Assembly (NCBI GenBank): GCA_030737875.1
Contig: CM060926.1
Location: 164,807,579-164,871,578 of the forward strand
Source of the DNA: Allium sativum
Taxonomy: Eukaryota > Streptophyta > Magnoliopsida > Asparagales > Amaryllidaceae
Reading direction: 5' to 3'
DNA length: 64,000 nt
A program made the translations under genes and the position numbers. Positions 23,052 to 33,339 of this stretch are shown here, in pieces. Numbering within the stretch: the stretch's first letter is position 1; every line of letters starts with the position of its first letter. The notes beneath the pieces are model-generated. The model saw only the letters and a program-made list of their open reading frames with translations. It was not told the DNA's origin and searched no databases.

Positions 23052-23233
23052 TCCAAGTCAAGAAGAATGTATATCCTACCATCTAATCGTCCATCTACTC
23101 AACCATCAAACACCAGCATCCATTGTCCTTAATAGACTTCTAATGCTTTAATGTTTATATGCATAGTGTATGCATATGTCCAAATCTAATGCAAAATTAG
23201 GCGGTCTACCGATTCAGTCGACCTCCTTAGTGC
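23052..23233 (-). other. Element C 3' untranslated part, left of D
   Basis: AT-rich sequence between C's polypurine tract and the D insertion; it continues at 43513-43865 on the other side of D. No open frame. The AATTC at 23234-23238 is D's target duplication. Confidence 0.8.
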
Positions 23234-23238
23234 AATTC

Positions 23239-24010
23239 TGTTGGCTAGCTTTTTGATCAAGCCACCCAGGATCATTCATAAGAAGAAAGCATGAAACCAC
23301 GTTCTCTAAGAACATGAAGGAATGGATCGCATCATCGGCTCGCCCGATGTCGGATCCCACACTATCGACTCGCCCACCATCGGATCGCGTCTCGATGGAT
23401 CGCCCCCATTCCATCAGCGGAACGAAACCTCTATGCGACTCGATCCGAACCTATATTGTTTCCCAGATTAGACCGATCTGATCCCCTGATGCATGGCGAA
23501 CCCTCTGACTCGTTCAAGCGTAAGCTAGTCTTCAGCGATCCGAGACGCACGGATCTAGCGACACGTGTCCCTAACCGTCATTTTGACTGATTCTCCCCAT
23601 CTGCACGATCCGATTTTCAAGGGGATCGCGACACCTTTCCACAACGACAAATTTGACTATTTCTTCAATGGAGGCGATGCGATCCGATGTTCTCGGGATT
23701 CGTGCCACGTGTTACCATGACCCGCCTGACAAAATCAGCTATAAATAGCCCAGAGCTTGGCACTTTTTGGGATCTTTTGGCGATATTGAGTACTGAATCC
23801 GCCATTATTGTCAGACTACTAGAGTATTGAGAGAAATCCTTGATTGTATTAGCTTGCAAAGTATAATCAATAATATATAAAGTGGACGTAGGCTCGTTAA
23901 CGCCGAACCACTATAAATTCTGTGTGTTATTTTCTTTTTTCTCATTCTTCAGTTGAAACTCTATAAGCTTCGGAACAATTTGGGTGTTATGTCCAAATTT
24001 TGATCTAACA
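23239..24010 (+). repeat. Element D 5' LTR
   Basis: Pairs with 42736-43507. It contains repeated GGATCG words, two ACGTG boxes, a TATA box, and near its end a block AAGTGGACGTAGGCTCGTTA that is partly repeated just after pol (30331-30392). Confidence 0.96.
23561..23747 (+). promoter_or_regulatory. D LTR promoter: two ACGTG boxes and TATA box
   Basis: ACACGTGT at 23561-23568 and CACGTG at 23705-23710 are G-box/ABRE-type cores bound by plant bZIP/bHLH factors. CTATAAATAG at 23739-23748 is a good TATA box about 30 bp after the second box. Transcription should start near 23775. The 3' LTR has both boxes at equivalent positions. Confidence 0.6.
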
Positions 24011-24030
24011 TTTTGGTGCTTTCACTGAGA
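24011..24030 (+). other. Primer-binding site region of D
   Basis: The LTR is followed by TTTTGGTGCTTTCACTGAG; the TGG-starting stretch from about 24014 is where a tRNA 3' end should pair. I cannot assign the tRNA from memory. It is clearly not the initiator Met site used by A, B and C. Confidence 0.6.
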
Positions 24031-24087
24031 AACCAATCCTAAGGTTTCACTATTCAGTTCTTTGAGGGTTCCAGCGATTCAGATATC

Positions 24088-26190
24088 ATGGCTGGAAAAA
24101 GATCTAAGGAAGCACGAGCTTCGCAAACCAATGAAACAATTGAAGAAAGTGTGCATGAGCTAGGCAATGAGGAGACTCTGGATCGCGGAGCGCAGGTAGC
24201 GAACCGATCCGATGAAGACGCCACGCTCCGAGTCGACGACAACGAGGCGATCCGGACTGCTGAAGAGGTTGTTACTCGATCCCGAGGCAACGTCTCGAAT
24301 CACCCACGCACCGCGACCGCGAATCGATCTCAGGGGGGCGTTGCGAGCCGCCATCCTCGAACCACAACGATTCAAATTGATGATCAGACTACAACTCGAC
24401 CTGGAAAGGAGCCTATGACTCGCTCCTACCGTCCTGGCCCCTCCGCTCGACCTGGCTCAAGCTCTTTGCGCATAAGAGAAAGTGATGATGATCAATATGA
24501 TCCTGCTGCTCCCATTACTGAGGGGGATCTCTCTCGCTTTTCCGAAATGTGGGAGAGGCTGTTTGATGAATTAGCTGCCCAAAGGCAGGAAAGCTCCGTC
24601 CTACGACAAAATTTGACTGCTATGGATAGAAGGCTTGATGAGCTCGCAAGGCAACGGACGTCGCCGGTTCGTCCACTCACTCCAGGATATTCTTCTTCGT
24701 CTGAGGAATCGCCGAGACCTCCACGGCGACCGTATGAGAGAGCCGAAAACATAGAGCAGCTTCGGTTCGGAACCCTGCCATCACGGGAAGAAGAAGCACT
24801 GGAGGCGGGGCCCTCAAACCGTAATGTGAACGATCAAGCCGCAACTCCCAGGACTCGAGATGTGGACAGTCCTGTACATAACAGACTACCTCAGCTCCGT
24901 CGCCGCGCACATGCTCATGGTAACAGGGGGCAACGAAGTCCTATCTGAGCCCCGGATTTTGTGACTGCTCCCGGAAGAGAGATTAGAGAACCCCACCGAG
25001 CCAGAGGCACTGACCCTGAACCTCCGCTGACCAGTGCAAATGTTGCAGCCATGATCCATCAGATTCTAGCAGATAGCCGCGGACAACGGAACGAAGATTG
25101 GGGAATCGACCGCAGTCACACCCCTTTCACTGATGATATTTTGGATGCGACTTTCCCAAGGCGTTTCAACATGCCATAGATGAATCGATACGCGGGCAGG
25201 TCTGATCCCGTCCAGCATCTAATGAGATATTCTTGGTCAATGACCGCTGCCGCAGCTTCTGATGCTGTCAAGTGCAAGGCGTTACCCATATTCTTGGAGG
25301 ATGTAGCATTGTTATGGTTTACTCGCTTGCCAGCAAGATCGATTTCTAGCTTCAGGGAGTTGAGTGAGAAGTTCGTAGAACAATTCCGTATCTATGCACA
25401 AAAAACCAAAAGTGTGATTGACTTGTTCCTTGTCAAGCAGCGACCAGGTGAGATTTTGAGGGTGTACCTGGATCGTTTCAATTTGGCCGCTACTGAGGTT
25501 AAAGATCCCCATGAACCGACCGTTGTTGCAACACTGATTGACGGAGTAGATAAAGACACTTAATTCGGGAGATACCTGGCAGGCAAACCACCCCATACTA
25601 GAGAGTTATTCTACGAAAAAGCTAACGTACATTTACGCCGGGAAGAGTTATATGCTAACCGAAAGGCAAAAACAACTGATAAGGAGGAAATCCAGAGCAA
25701 TGTCGCTATAAAGCAGATAGGAGACAGCTTGGGGAAAGTCGAGGTTAATGTCGGAAATCGGAATCAGGGTGGTCGTCAGTCAGGTAACAACAATAATAAT
25801 GGTAACGGCAACAACCGGAAGAGGAACCGAGGGAACGACTCCCAGAGAAGGACTCGTCCCAGGGCCTTTGAAAGTTATACACCAATAAATGATACTCTGG
25901 AAAATATCTTCATGGATGCGTATGAAGTCCTCCAGAATAAGAGGCCACCTCCCAGAGAGTCGACGGAGAAAGAACGTGAAACGGGGAAGTTTTGTCTCTT
26001 TCACCAGATTCACGGCCATTCGACAAATGAATGCCGTTACCTAAGAGATGCAGTCGAAAGGCTGCTTCGAGAAGGAAAGTTAGATGAATACAGAGTAACG
26101 CCCAGAGACAGGGGGCAAGCAGTACAGGCCCCGAATCAGAACCAGAATCAACTTGCTGCTAGGCCGACTGCCCAGCAAAAGGGAAAGAAC
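24088..26190 (+). pseudogene. gag: Element D gag (capsid and nucleocapsid), interrupted by stops
   Basis: One reading frame from the ATG at 24088, broken by TGA at 24946, TAG at 25177 and TAA at 25561. The first ~290 codons are charged and Ser/Arg-rich with a short helical segment (24540-24660). The retrotransposon capsid domain follows at about 25180-25650, with the motif WFTRLPARSISSF and the downstream FRELSEKFVEQF. A basic Asn/Gly/Arg stretch (25740-25860) precedes a zinc-knuckle-like CLFHQIHGHSTNEC at about 25992, the C-x2-H-x4-GH-x4-C form usual in Tat elements. Gag would form the virus-like particle. All stops keep frame, so they look like later point mutations. Confidence 0.9.
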
Positions 26191-26394
26191 ATTGTTATCA
26201 ATACCGTGATCGGAGGACTTTATCTTGCCGGGCATAGCTCAAAGGCATTAGACCAATATGTCAATGCAGCCAAGCAACACCTCGAGGTAGGGGAGTGTAG
26301 CAACCCTGAGGACAATATCCCGGTAAAGCAACAAAAGATGATGACCGACGATGTCGTTTTCCGGGAACGAGAAAGCATTGGAGTTCATGCTCCG

Positions 26395-26892
26395 ACTGAA
26401 GATCCATTTGTAATTACAGTACCTATTGGACCAGCTACTGTTCATAAGGTTTTAGTGGACAACGGGAGTTATGTCAACATTCATTTCAAAAGGACATTTG
26501 ACCAGATGAATCTCGAAATAAAAGACTTGAAGCCCTGCCAAGGAAGGATCCGTGGATTCAACGGAGCATCTACCGCTCCAATGGGTTATGTAGAGTTACC
26601 AGTTACACTTGGGGAAGGAGAACGCCAGAGAGTGAGAATCCTTCCCTTCGTGGTTTTGGATGTTGAATCGCCCTACAATGCCTTCTTGGGCTGACCGGCC
26701 CTCGCAAAGTTTAGAGCCTGTATAGCCCCCTGGTGCTTGTTATTGAAATTCCCCACAGAAGCTGGCATTGGTATTGTCAGAGGGGATCAGGTTGCTGCGC
26801 GAGCATGTTATGTTGCCGAGCTAAAGTTACTTCGCAATGGAGGGGATATTGAAACTAAAGGCGCTTCTCCCCCTACGGGGGCGGAGACCTTA
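26395..26892 (+). pseudogene. Element D aspartic protease region
   Basis: In frame with gag. The active-site motif reads VLVDNGSYVNI (Asp codon near 26458): an Asn stands between Asp and Gly where many retropepsins have Ser/Thr, but D-N/G-G-S is common in Tat proteases as I remember them. The flap/hydrophobic end LPFVVLDVESPYNAFLG follows, then a TGA at 26692 and another stop near 26893. The enzyme would process the Gag-Pol polyprotein. Confidence 0.8.
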
Positions 26893-27165
26893 TAGCAACC
26901 AAAGAGGATAGTCGTGGGAGAGTCGCCCAGAGAGACGCCCGAGGAAATAGATCCCAGAGAGGATCAAGAACCCGGGGGCAGAATGGCGACTCCCAACGAG
27001 ACAACTATGGATGTACCGATCGATGACAGTGACCCGGAGAAGGTCCTTAAGATTGGATCCCAGTTAAATCCGAATCTCGCTAAAGAATTGATGGATTTCT
27101 TAAAAAACAACTTGGATGTATTTTCTTGGACCCACGCGGACATGTGTGGGATATCCCCATAAATC

Positions 27166-28260
27166 ATGAGCCATTCCTTAAGCATTGATCCTAGACATCC
27201 TCCGGTAAAGCAAAAAAGGCGAATGTTGGGCCCAGAGAGGTCCGCTGCCTTGAAAGAAGAAGTTGGAAAGCTAAAGAGTAATGGATTTATCAGAGACTCG
27301 ACCTACCTAGAATGGATTTCGAATCCAGTCCTGGTAAAGAAGGCCAACGGGAAGTGGCGAACGTGGATCGACTTCTTGGATTTGAACAAAGCCTGTTCAA
27401 AAGATAGTTTCCCGTTGCCCCGGATTGACCAGTTGGTAGACTTGACGGCGGGTCATGAGCTTCTCTCATTTATGGATGCTTATTCAGGATATAACCAGAT
27501 TCCGATGCATGTTCCAGATCAAGAACACACTAGTTTTATCACGGACCTGGGATTATATTGTTATGTGGTGATGCCCTTTGGCTTGAAGAATGCGGGCGCT
27601 ACATATCAACGTTTAGTCAACAGAATGTTTTATAACCAGACCGGGAAAACAATGGAAGTATACGTCGATGATATGTTGGTTAAGTCCAAGCAATCTCAAC
27701 ACACTGCTGACTTAGCAGAGATGTTCGGCATTCTTCGAAAGTACGGAATGAAGCTCAACCCAACCAAATGTTCTTTCGGTGTTGCCTCCGGAAAATTCTT
27801 GGGATTCATCGTCAGTTCCCGTGGGATTGAGATTAATCCAGACCAGATCGCGGTAATCAGAGACATTCAGGAACCTAGGCAAATTAGGGATGTGCAAAGC
27901 CTTGCCGGAAAAGTGGCCGCACTAAGCAGATTTATCTCCAGGGCTACGGATAAGTGCATCCCATTCTTCGAATTAATAAAGCGAGGGAAGCACCACTTCA
28001 AATGGACACCCGACTGCGTAGAAGCGTTTCAGAATTTACTCAAGCACCTGGAGAAACATCCGATATTATCTAAGCCAATGGATCACGAGGACTTATTCGT
28101 GTATTTGGCAGTGTCATCCCATGCTATCAGCTCAACGTTGGTAAGAGAAGAGGATAAGGTCCAAAGACCTGTGTATTACGTGAGCAAAAAATTGACGGCA
28201 GCAAAGCGTAATACACAGGTCTTTGGACAGGTCAACGTTGGTAGAAAAGTTGGCGTATAG
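27166..28260 (+). pseudogene. pol: Element D reverse transcriptase and first RNase H (part)
   Basis: Still in the same frame as gag, after a TAA at 27160. The Ty3/gypsy RT is well preserved: the WISNPVLVKKANGKWR block, a substrate-binding segment with MPFGLKNAGATYQRLV near residue 135 and the catalytic YVDD near residue 166, then the thumb/connection with SLAGKVAALSRFI. The first RNase H begins near residue 300. Around 28207-28230 a perfect 22-bp inverted repeat coincides with a frameshift; the wrong frame then runs to a TAG at 28258. The rest of the domain continues in the +1 frame. Confidence 0.93.
28159..28228. repeat. Perfect 22-bp inverted repeat at the pol frameshift
   Basis: Arm 28159-28180 (starting GTCCAAAGACC) is the exact reverse complement of 28207-28228, with a 26-base spacer. 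The second arm lies where conserved RNase H codons should be and reading frame is lost there. Confidence 0.9.
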
Positions 28261-28261
28261 T

Positions 28262-28960
28262 TTGCTGATCGCCTCTAGAAAGCTTCGACATTATTTTCAG
28301 GTGCATCCTATTAGCATATACACCGATCATCCACTCAAGCAAGTCCTACAGAGACTAGAGGCATCTGGAAGATTACTCAAATGGAATATTGAGTGAAGTC
28401 AATTTGATTTGAACTTTCAGCCCAGATGGTCAATTCGAGGGCAAGCGATAGCCGACTTCATAGCAGAGTTTACCGTACCGGAGGAAGATATAGCTGATGA
28501 AGAGGACAATCCTTTAAAATTACTTTTCGATCCCAATGCCTGGAGATTGTATACTGATGGCGCTAGGAATGACGAAAGATCCGGCGCTGGAATAGTGCTT
28601 GAAACCCCCGAGAAATGATTGATAACCTATGCAATCCGGATGGAGTTTCACGCCACTAACAACGATTCCGAATATGAAGCTCTGATAGCCGGATTGAGGA
28701 TCGCAAAGGAATTAGAGGTCACAAAGCTGAACATCTTCTGCGACTCCAAGTTAGTTGTGAACCAAGTTACTGGAAAATTCCAAGCTAAAAGTGCAAGATT
28801 GATTTTATACTTAAAGAAAGTGAAAGAGTTGCTGAACGATTTTGATCACTACAGCATATCTCATATTCCGCGATCAGAGAATCAGCAGGCGGATAAGTTG
28901 GCGAAGATGGCTAGTTCCGACGACCCTGAAGTGACTGGGCTAGCCCCCGTTGAAGTACTG
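28262..28960 (+). pseudogene. Element D RNase H end and archaeal-type second RNase H (aRNH)
   Basis: The first RNase H resumes at about 28231 in the shifted frame (YSLLIASRKLRHYF, then HPLKQVL), with a TGA near 28394. The second, aRNH, follows: LYTDGA near 28550, NNDSEYEAL near 28658, FCDSKLVVNQ near 28738 and ENQQADKLA near 28878, giving the four acidic catalytic positions. A TGA at 28616 interrupts it. Acquisition of aRNH between RNase H and integrase is an established feature of the Tat lineage. Its role is RNA removal during reverse transcription. Confidence 0.88.
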
Positions 28961-30247
28961 CAGTTCCCTAGCATAGATCAAATGGAAATCGACGTAATAC
29001 TAGAGACGGAACTAGAAAGGGAGTCCTGGATGACCCCTCTAAAGAATTTCCTGATGAATGGAACGCTTCCGACCAAGAAAAGCGAGAGGCGTAAAGTAAT
29101 TCGTAAAGCCGCCCGATACGTTCTGCAAGGCGGAGTTCTTTACAGACAAGGGCTTTCAATGCCCCTCCTTCGGTGTATAGCCCACGTTGACATCAAACGA
29201 GTGCTGCAAGAGGTCCACGAAGGCGAATGTGGCGACCACACTGGAGGGCAAACTTTGGCAAAAAATGTGTTGCGGCATGGTTATTTCTGGCCTACCATAA
29301 ACAAGGATGCAGAAAGTTACGCACGACGGTGTGATGCGTGCCAGAGATTTTCGAAGATACCAAGAGCACCTCCTAATCAGTTAAAAACAATGATGAGCCT
29401 ATGGCCTTTCGCTATGTGGGGAATTTATATCATTGGAAGTCTCCCCATAGCAAGAGGTGGAGCAAAGTTCGCTATTGTGGCCGTGGATTATTTCACTAAG
29501 TGGGTCGAGGCTGAATCGCTAACTACAATCACAACCAAACGAGTGATCAACTTTATCGTTAGAAACATCATCTGTCGATTTGGGATTCCAAAGATTGTAA
29601 TAACGGATAACGGAACTCAGTTCGATAGTGCTGAATTCAGAAATTTCTGCCAAAAATACCACATTGAGAATCGATACACCTCTGTGGCGCACCCGCAATC
29701 GAACGGACAAGTCGAAGCGGCGAATAAAGTGATTAAGTCTATTCTGAAAAGAAGACTGAAGCGGGCTAGAGCCATGTGGGCTGATGAATTGCCCTTGGCA
29801 CTATGGGCCTACAGGACAACATATAAATCGGCAACAGGACATACCCCGTTCTCCCTTGCCTTTGGAACGGAAGCAGTCATCCCGGTTGAGATAAAGGTAC
29901 CTTCTCACCGGGTGACTTATTATGATCCGATGACCAATAATGAATTGCTCCTTGAGTCCCTAGATATGATCGAAGAAAAGAGGGATGAAGCAGACCTGCG
30001 TGCCTTGAGATGCAAACAACATGTCGCTCGATATTACAACAAAAAGGTTCGAGGCCGAACCTGGCAACCCGGAGACTTGATTCTGAAACGTGTCTTTCCA
30101 CCCCCAACTCATATGGGAGCGAAGTGGGAAGGACCGTACTCCATTCTGAGCAAGCTTGATAATGGAACCTTCAAGCTGGCAACCGTAGATGGAAAGGAAA
30201 TCCCCAGAGTGTGGAATGCCCAACATTTACGGCCATACTTAACATAA
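28961..30247 (+). pseudogene. Element D integrase, first catalytic Asp lost
   Basis: Continuous to a TAA at 30245. The zinc-binding H-H-C-C segment is at about 29212-29350 (HEGECGDH ... CDACQRF). The catalytic core lacks the expected Asp: the codon at 29426-29428 is TAT in MWGIYIIGSLP, where the family has an Asp at the Tyr. The second Asp (29606, ITDNGTQF) and the Glu (29714) are present with the canonical 35-residue spacing. The C-terminal part has the GPY-type KWEGPYSI motif, with no chromodomain, as usual in Tat. Strand transfer by this copy should be abolished. The frame is otherwise intact for more than 500 codons. Confidence 0.93.
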
Positions 30248-30330
30248 AAGTTTCAAATCTATTCTTTTGCTTTGTTGAAAACCATGTACAAGGCACGACT
30301 TGCCTAGAATATTCCGATTCCTTAAAACAA

Positions 30331-30392
30331 AAAATTATAAAGTGGACGTAGGTCATGATTCGACCGAACCAATATAAAAATATTGTGTGTCA
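30331..30392 (+). repeat. Copy of the D LTR U5-type block just after pol
   Basis: ATAAAGTGGACGTAGGTC ... GACCGAACCAATATAAA ... TTGTGTGTCAT parallels 23873-23935 of the LTR (ATAAAGTGGACGTAGGCT ... GCCGAACCACTATAAA ... TGTGTGTTAT). It begins about 80 bp after the pol stop. The following stretch to 30616 has no clear gene. Confidence 0.75.
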
Positions 30393-31398
30393 TTTACTTT
30401 TATTGCATCTTTATTTGCCTGTTTATTTTTATGGAAATTGGCGTGGATAATGCAGGTGCCCGAAGTCTGGTGCCAACCATTCCTCCCGTAGACTGTTCGG
30501 AGGAATTCAAAGCTTTGGCAAATGCTCCAACTACTTGTCCGACTGGTTTTAATCCTCAAATCTTGGATTAAAATATAAACCTAGGACGAGTTTGATGAGC
30601 GTGCATAGTTGCAAACTGTAATGGCGCGTTTTGTTAGCTGTCGAATAATTAATTTATTTAATGATTTATATATCGATTTGGCGATATCGATAACTTAAAG
30701 TAAAACGTTCGAACTTATAATTTATAATTATAATTAAAACGAACCTGAAACGTCGCGGTAGTTCACAATTTGGCGATTTGAACTTCAACTGATTATACAG
30801 AATTCGTTTTAAGCCGGATTTCTGTGAAACAAGAAACGTGTGGAGCTGGTGGAATATATCTTTCTAGTTGAAGAGAAAAATCGGGATTTCGTCGTGTAGA
30901 TTTTGATGTATGTCCAAATCAAATTTTAAAATAGTCGCTATGGAATCGTTTATCGACCGTAACTGTTTATTTGAAATAACTAGATATCAGGCGTGAATTT
31001 AGACAAGGTTCTTTTGGGACATAGCGATAATTTAATTTTTAGAATTTTATGGAAATTTTTATTTAATTTAATAAGCAACGTTGTATCTGGAGTATTTCGC
31101 ACCCTGAAATCAACATTTTGAAGTTTCAAAATATGAGTCCATCTACCGGTATTATCATATTTTTAGGATCGTGACTCCTTGCTCATCACAACTGTATGTT
31201 TATTTCTGTCTATAACAGTTCGTAAAAGCTTCATTTTTGAAATAATGCATATCCATGCCACAACAACTTATTAAACAAAATATCCTAAGTAAAGTAGTGA
31301 TCAAAGGGAAGGCCACGCTTCCATGATTAACACCAGCCACAAACAAAGGGAAGAACGTGGATAGAAGTGATCCTCTAAATCAAAGCAAACTAATAATT

Positions 31399-31407
31399 CT
31401 ATAAATA
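31399..31407 (+). promoter_or_regulatory. TATA box of E
   Basis: CTATAAATA about 782 bp from the LTR start, matching the spacing in A (about 784 bp). Confidence 0.5.
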
Positions 31408-32525
31408 ATCCCACACCACTGCTAACCTAGACCATTTGTTCCCGTAATCATCAAATTTGTTCAGCCGCCATACTCTTTCTATCTCTAGTAAACGATTCAT
31501 GTTTGAAAATTGATTTAAATTCACATAAAATCTTATAAATCAAACATCATATATGTTCGATATCCTGAATGCTTCTCTTCGTTCTGGTGTGAATGTTGAA
31601 CCTTTCGAGCTCCCTTTTTCCACGGCGTGGGTCAGTTCGAGACTTAGGATTTATGAAACTGGGTTAGGGTAGCTTCGATTGGAGAAGCGAATCGTGTATT
31701 CGAGTTCGTGGTTTCGGTTGGCGTCCGTTGGCAAGAAGTGGGAGGTTTGCATGTTAAAAACTGTTCGTGGGTTTCGGTAATGCTACGATGGAGCTGCTGC
31801 GATGCAGTTTGGTGGAAGGTTGCGAGCTTGATCTTATTGGTCGGGTAGGGTGCGGATTTTGGAAAGAAGAAGTGTGGTGTTTTCGGTTGGTGAATTCGAT
31901 GCTGAGGTTGAGGAGAAAGGAGAGGTCAAAGTACGGTCAACGTGGGTTTGGGATTGAAGCTACAGGCGGTTCCTATTTGATTTGGGAAGAAAGGAAGTAA
32001 GCGGGTATGGTATATATGGTGGTGGGCTTTTAAATGATGAGATGGGCCATGTTAAAAAAGGTTAAGCCCAAATGGAATTATTAATTTAGTTTTAAATTTA
32101 TTCAAATAGTGTATTAACTTGTGAACACTGTATCTAGCTCGTACGAAGCCCGATTAACGAACCGTAAGTTGCGTTAGGATCGTATGGACGGGAGCAACGA
32201 AATGGAGATGACGGGGAGTGAATCCGAGCTCATTACAATTTATGGCGAAATAAATTGTCCGTTGAAATCAAATAACGCAAACTGTTATTCAACGGTTAAC
32301 GCGCCGATGTGAGTAAATCTCACTAACTCTGAACAGTTTATAATTTCATGTTGCATTGTTAGAACTGTTAAAATTGTCTGTTTGACTGTGTGTTGATTGG
32401 TTGATTGAACTGCTAGTTAGTTAGTTAAATTTCTATATTGATTCTGTTTAACAGAATATATCATATGGAACTGAAAGTGATGTTATCTATATTGTCTAAC
32501 ATCTGTGATGCAAGGAAACAGGTTG

Positions 32526-32547
32526 GAGGAATCCGACTGGATTCCTC
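32526..32547. other. Conserved 22-bp hairpin (E)
   Basis: Arms GAGGAATCC and GGATTCCTC around GACT. Confidence 0.75.
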
Positions 32548-33339
32548 AACAGTTATTTTATTGTTTTTCATATATTGTTATATGATGTGATAAAATCTGT
32601 GGGCGATTATATGTGCTTGGACGATATTGAACATCGTGATTTGATATGTTTGAATACCATAACATACCGAATGTTGATAAGGGGATTTTCAATGTTTGTA
32701 TTGAAAATGAATCTTATTTATAAAATCGATAGGATTTTATAAAAGGAAAACATTTATTTAATTACAAAACAAATAAATGAAAAGGGATACATTTATTTAG
32801 AAAATAAATGAAATAAAATAGAAACATTTATTTAGAAAATAAATGAATTGGAATATAAAGGAAAATTTATTTTAGGAAATAAATAAAGGAAACATTTATT
32901 TAGATTACAAATAAATGGAATAAAGGAATATTTATTTAGGGAATAAATAAAGGAACACTTGTTCGGAAAATAAATAGAATTATACAAGGATAGATTTAAA
33001 CACGTGCTTCGCACACGGTATAACACGATATGGATTTAAATGAGATATTGAATAGGAAATCTGTTTTAAACAGATAAATTGAAGTAGATTAATTTATAAA
33101 TAATGTTTTATGAATTAAATAAATTATTTATCGTTGATAAATGGAATATATATAAGCTGGACTTATATAGAGAAGTAGAAACGTTATTAAAAGGACATTT
33201 ATATAGTGAAGAACCGTTACTAAAAGTAAATCTTTATAAATGGATAAACGTTGTAAAAAGTAAATCTTTATCAATGGATAAACGTTGTAAAAAGGAAATC
33301 TTTTGAAATGAATAAACGTTAATAAAAGGAGTAAATCGA

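Noticed and set aside
27166..30247. Possible endogenous pararetrovirus.
   Set aside because: Paired LTRs, target duplications, integrase and gene order identify a Ty3/gypsy retrotransposon; no movement-protein motif was seen.
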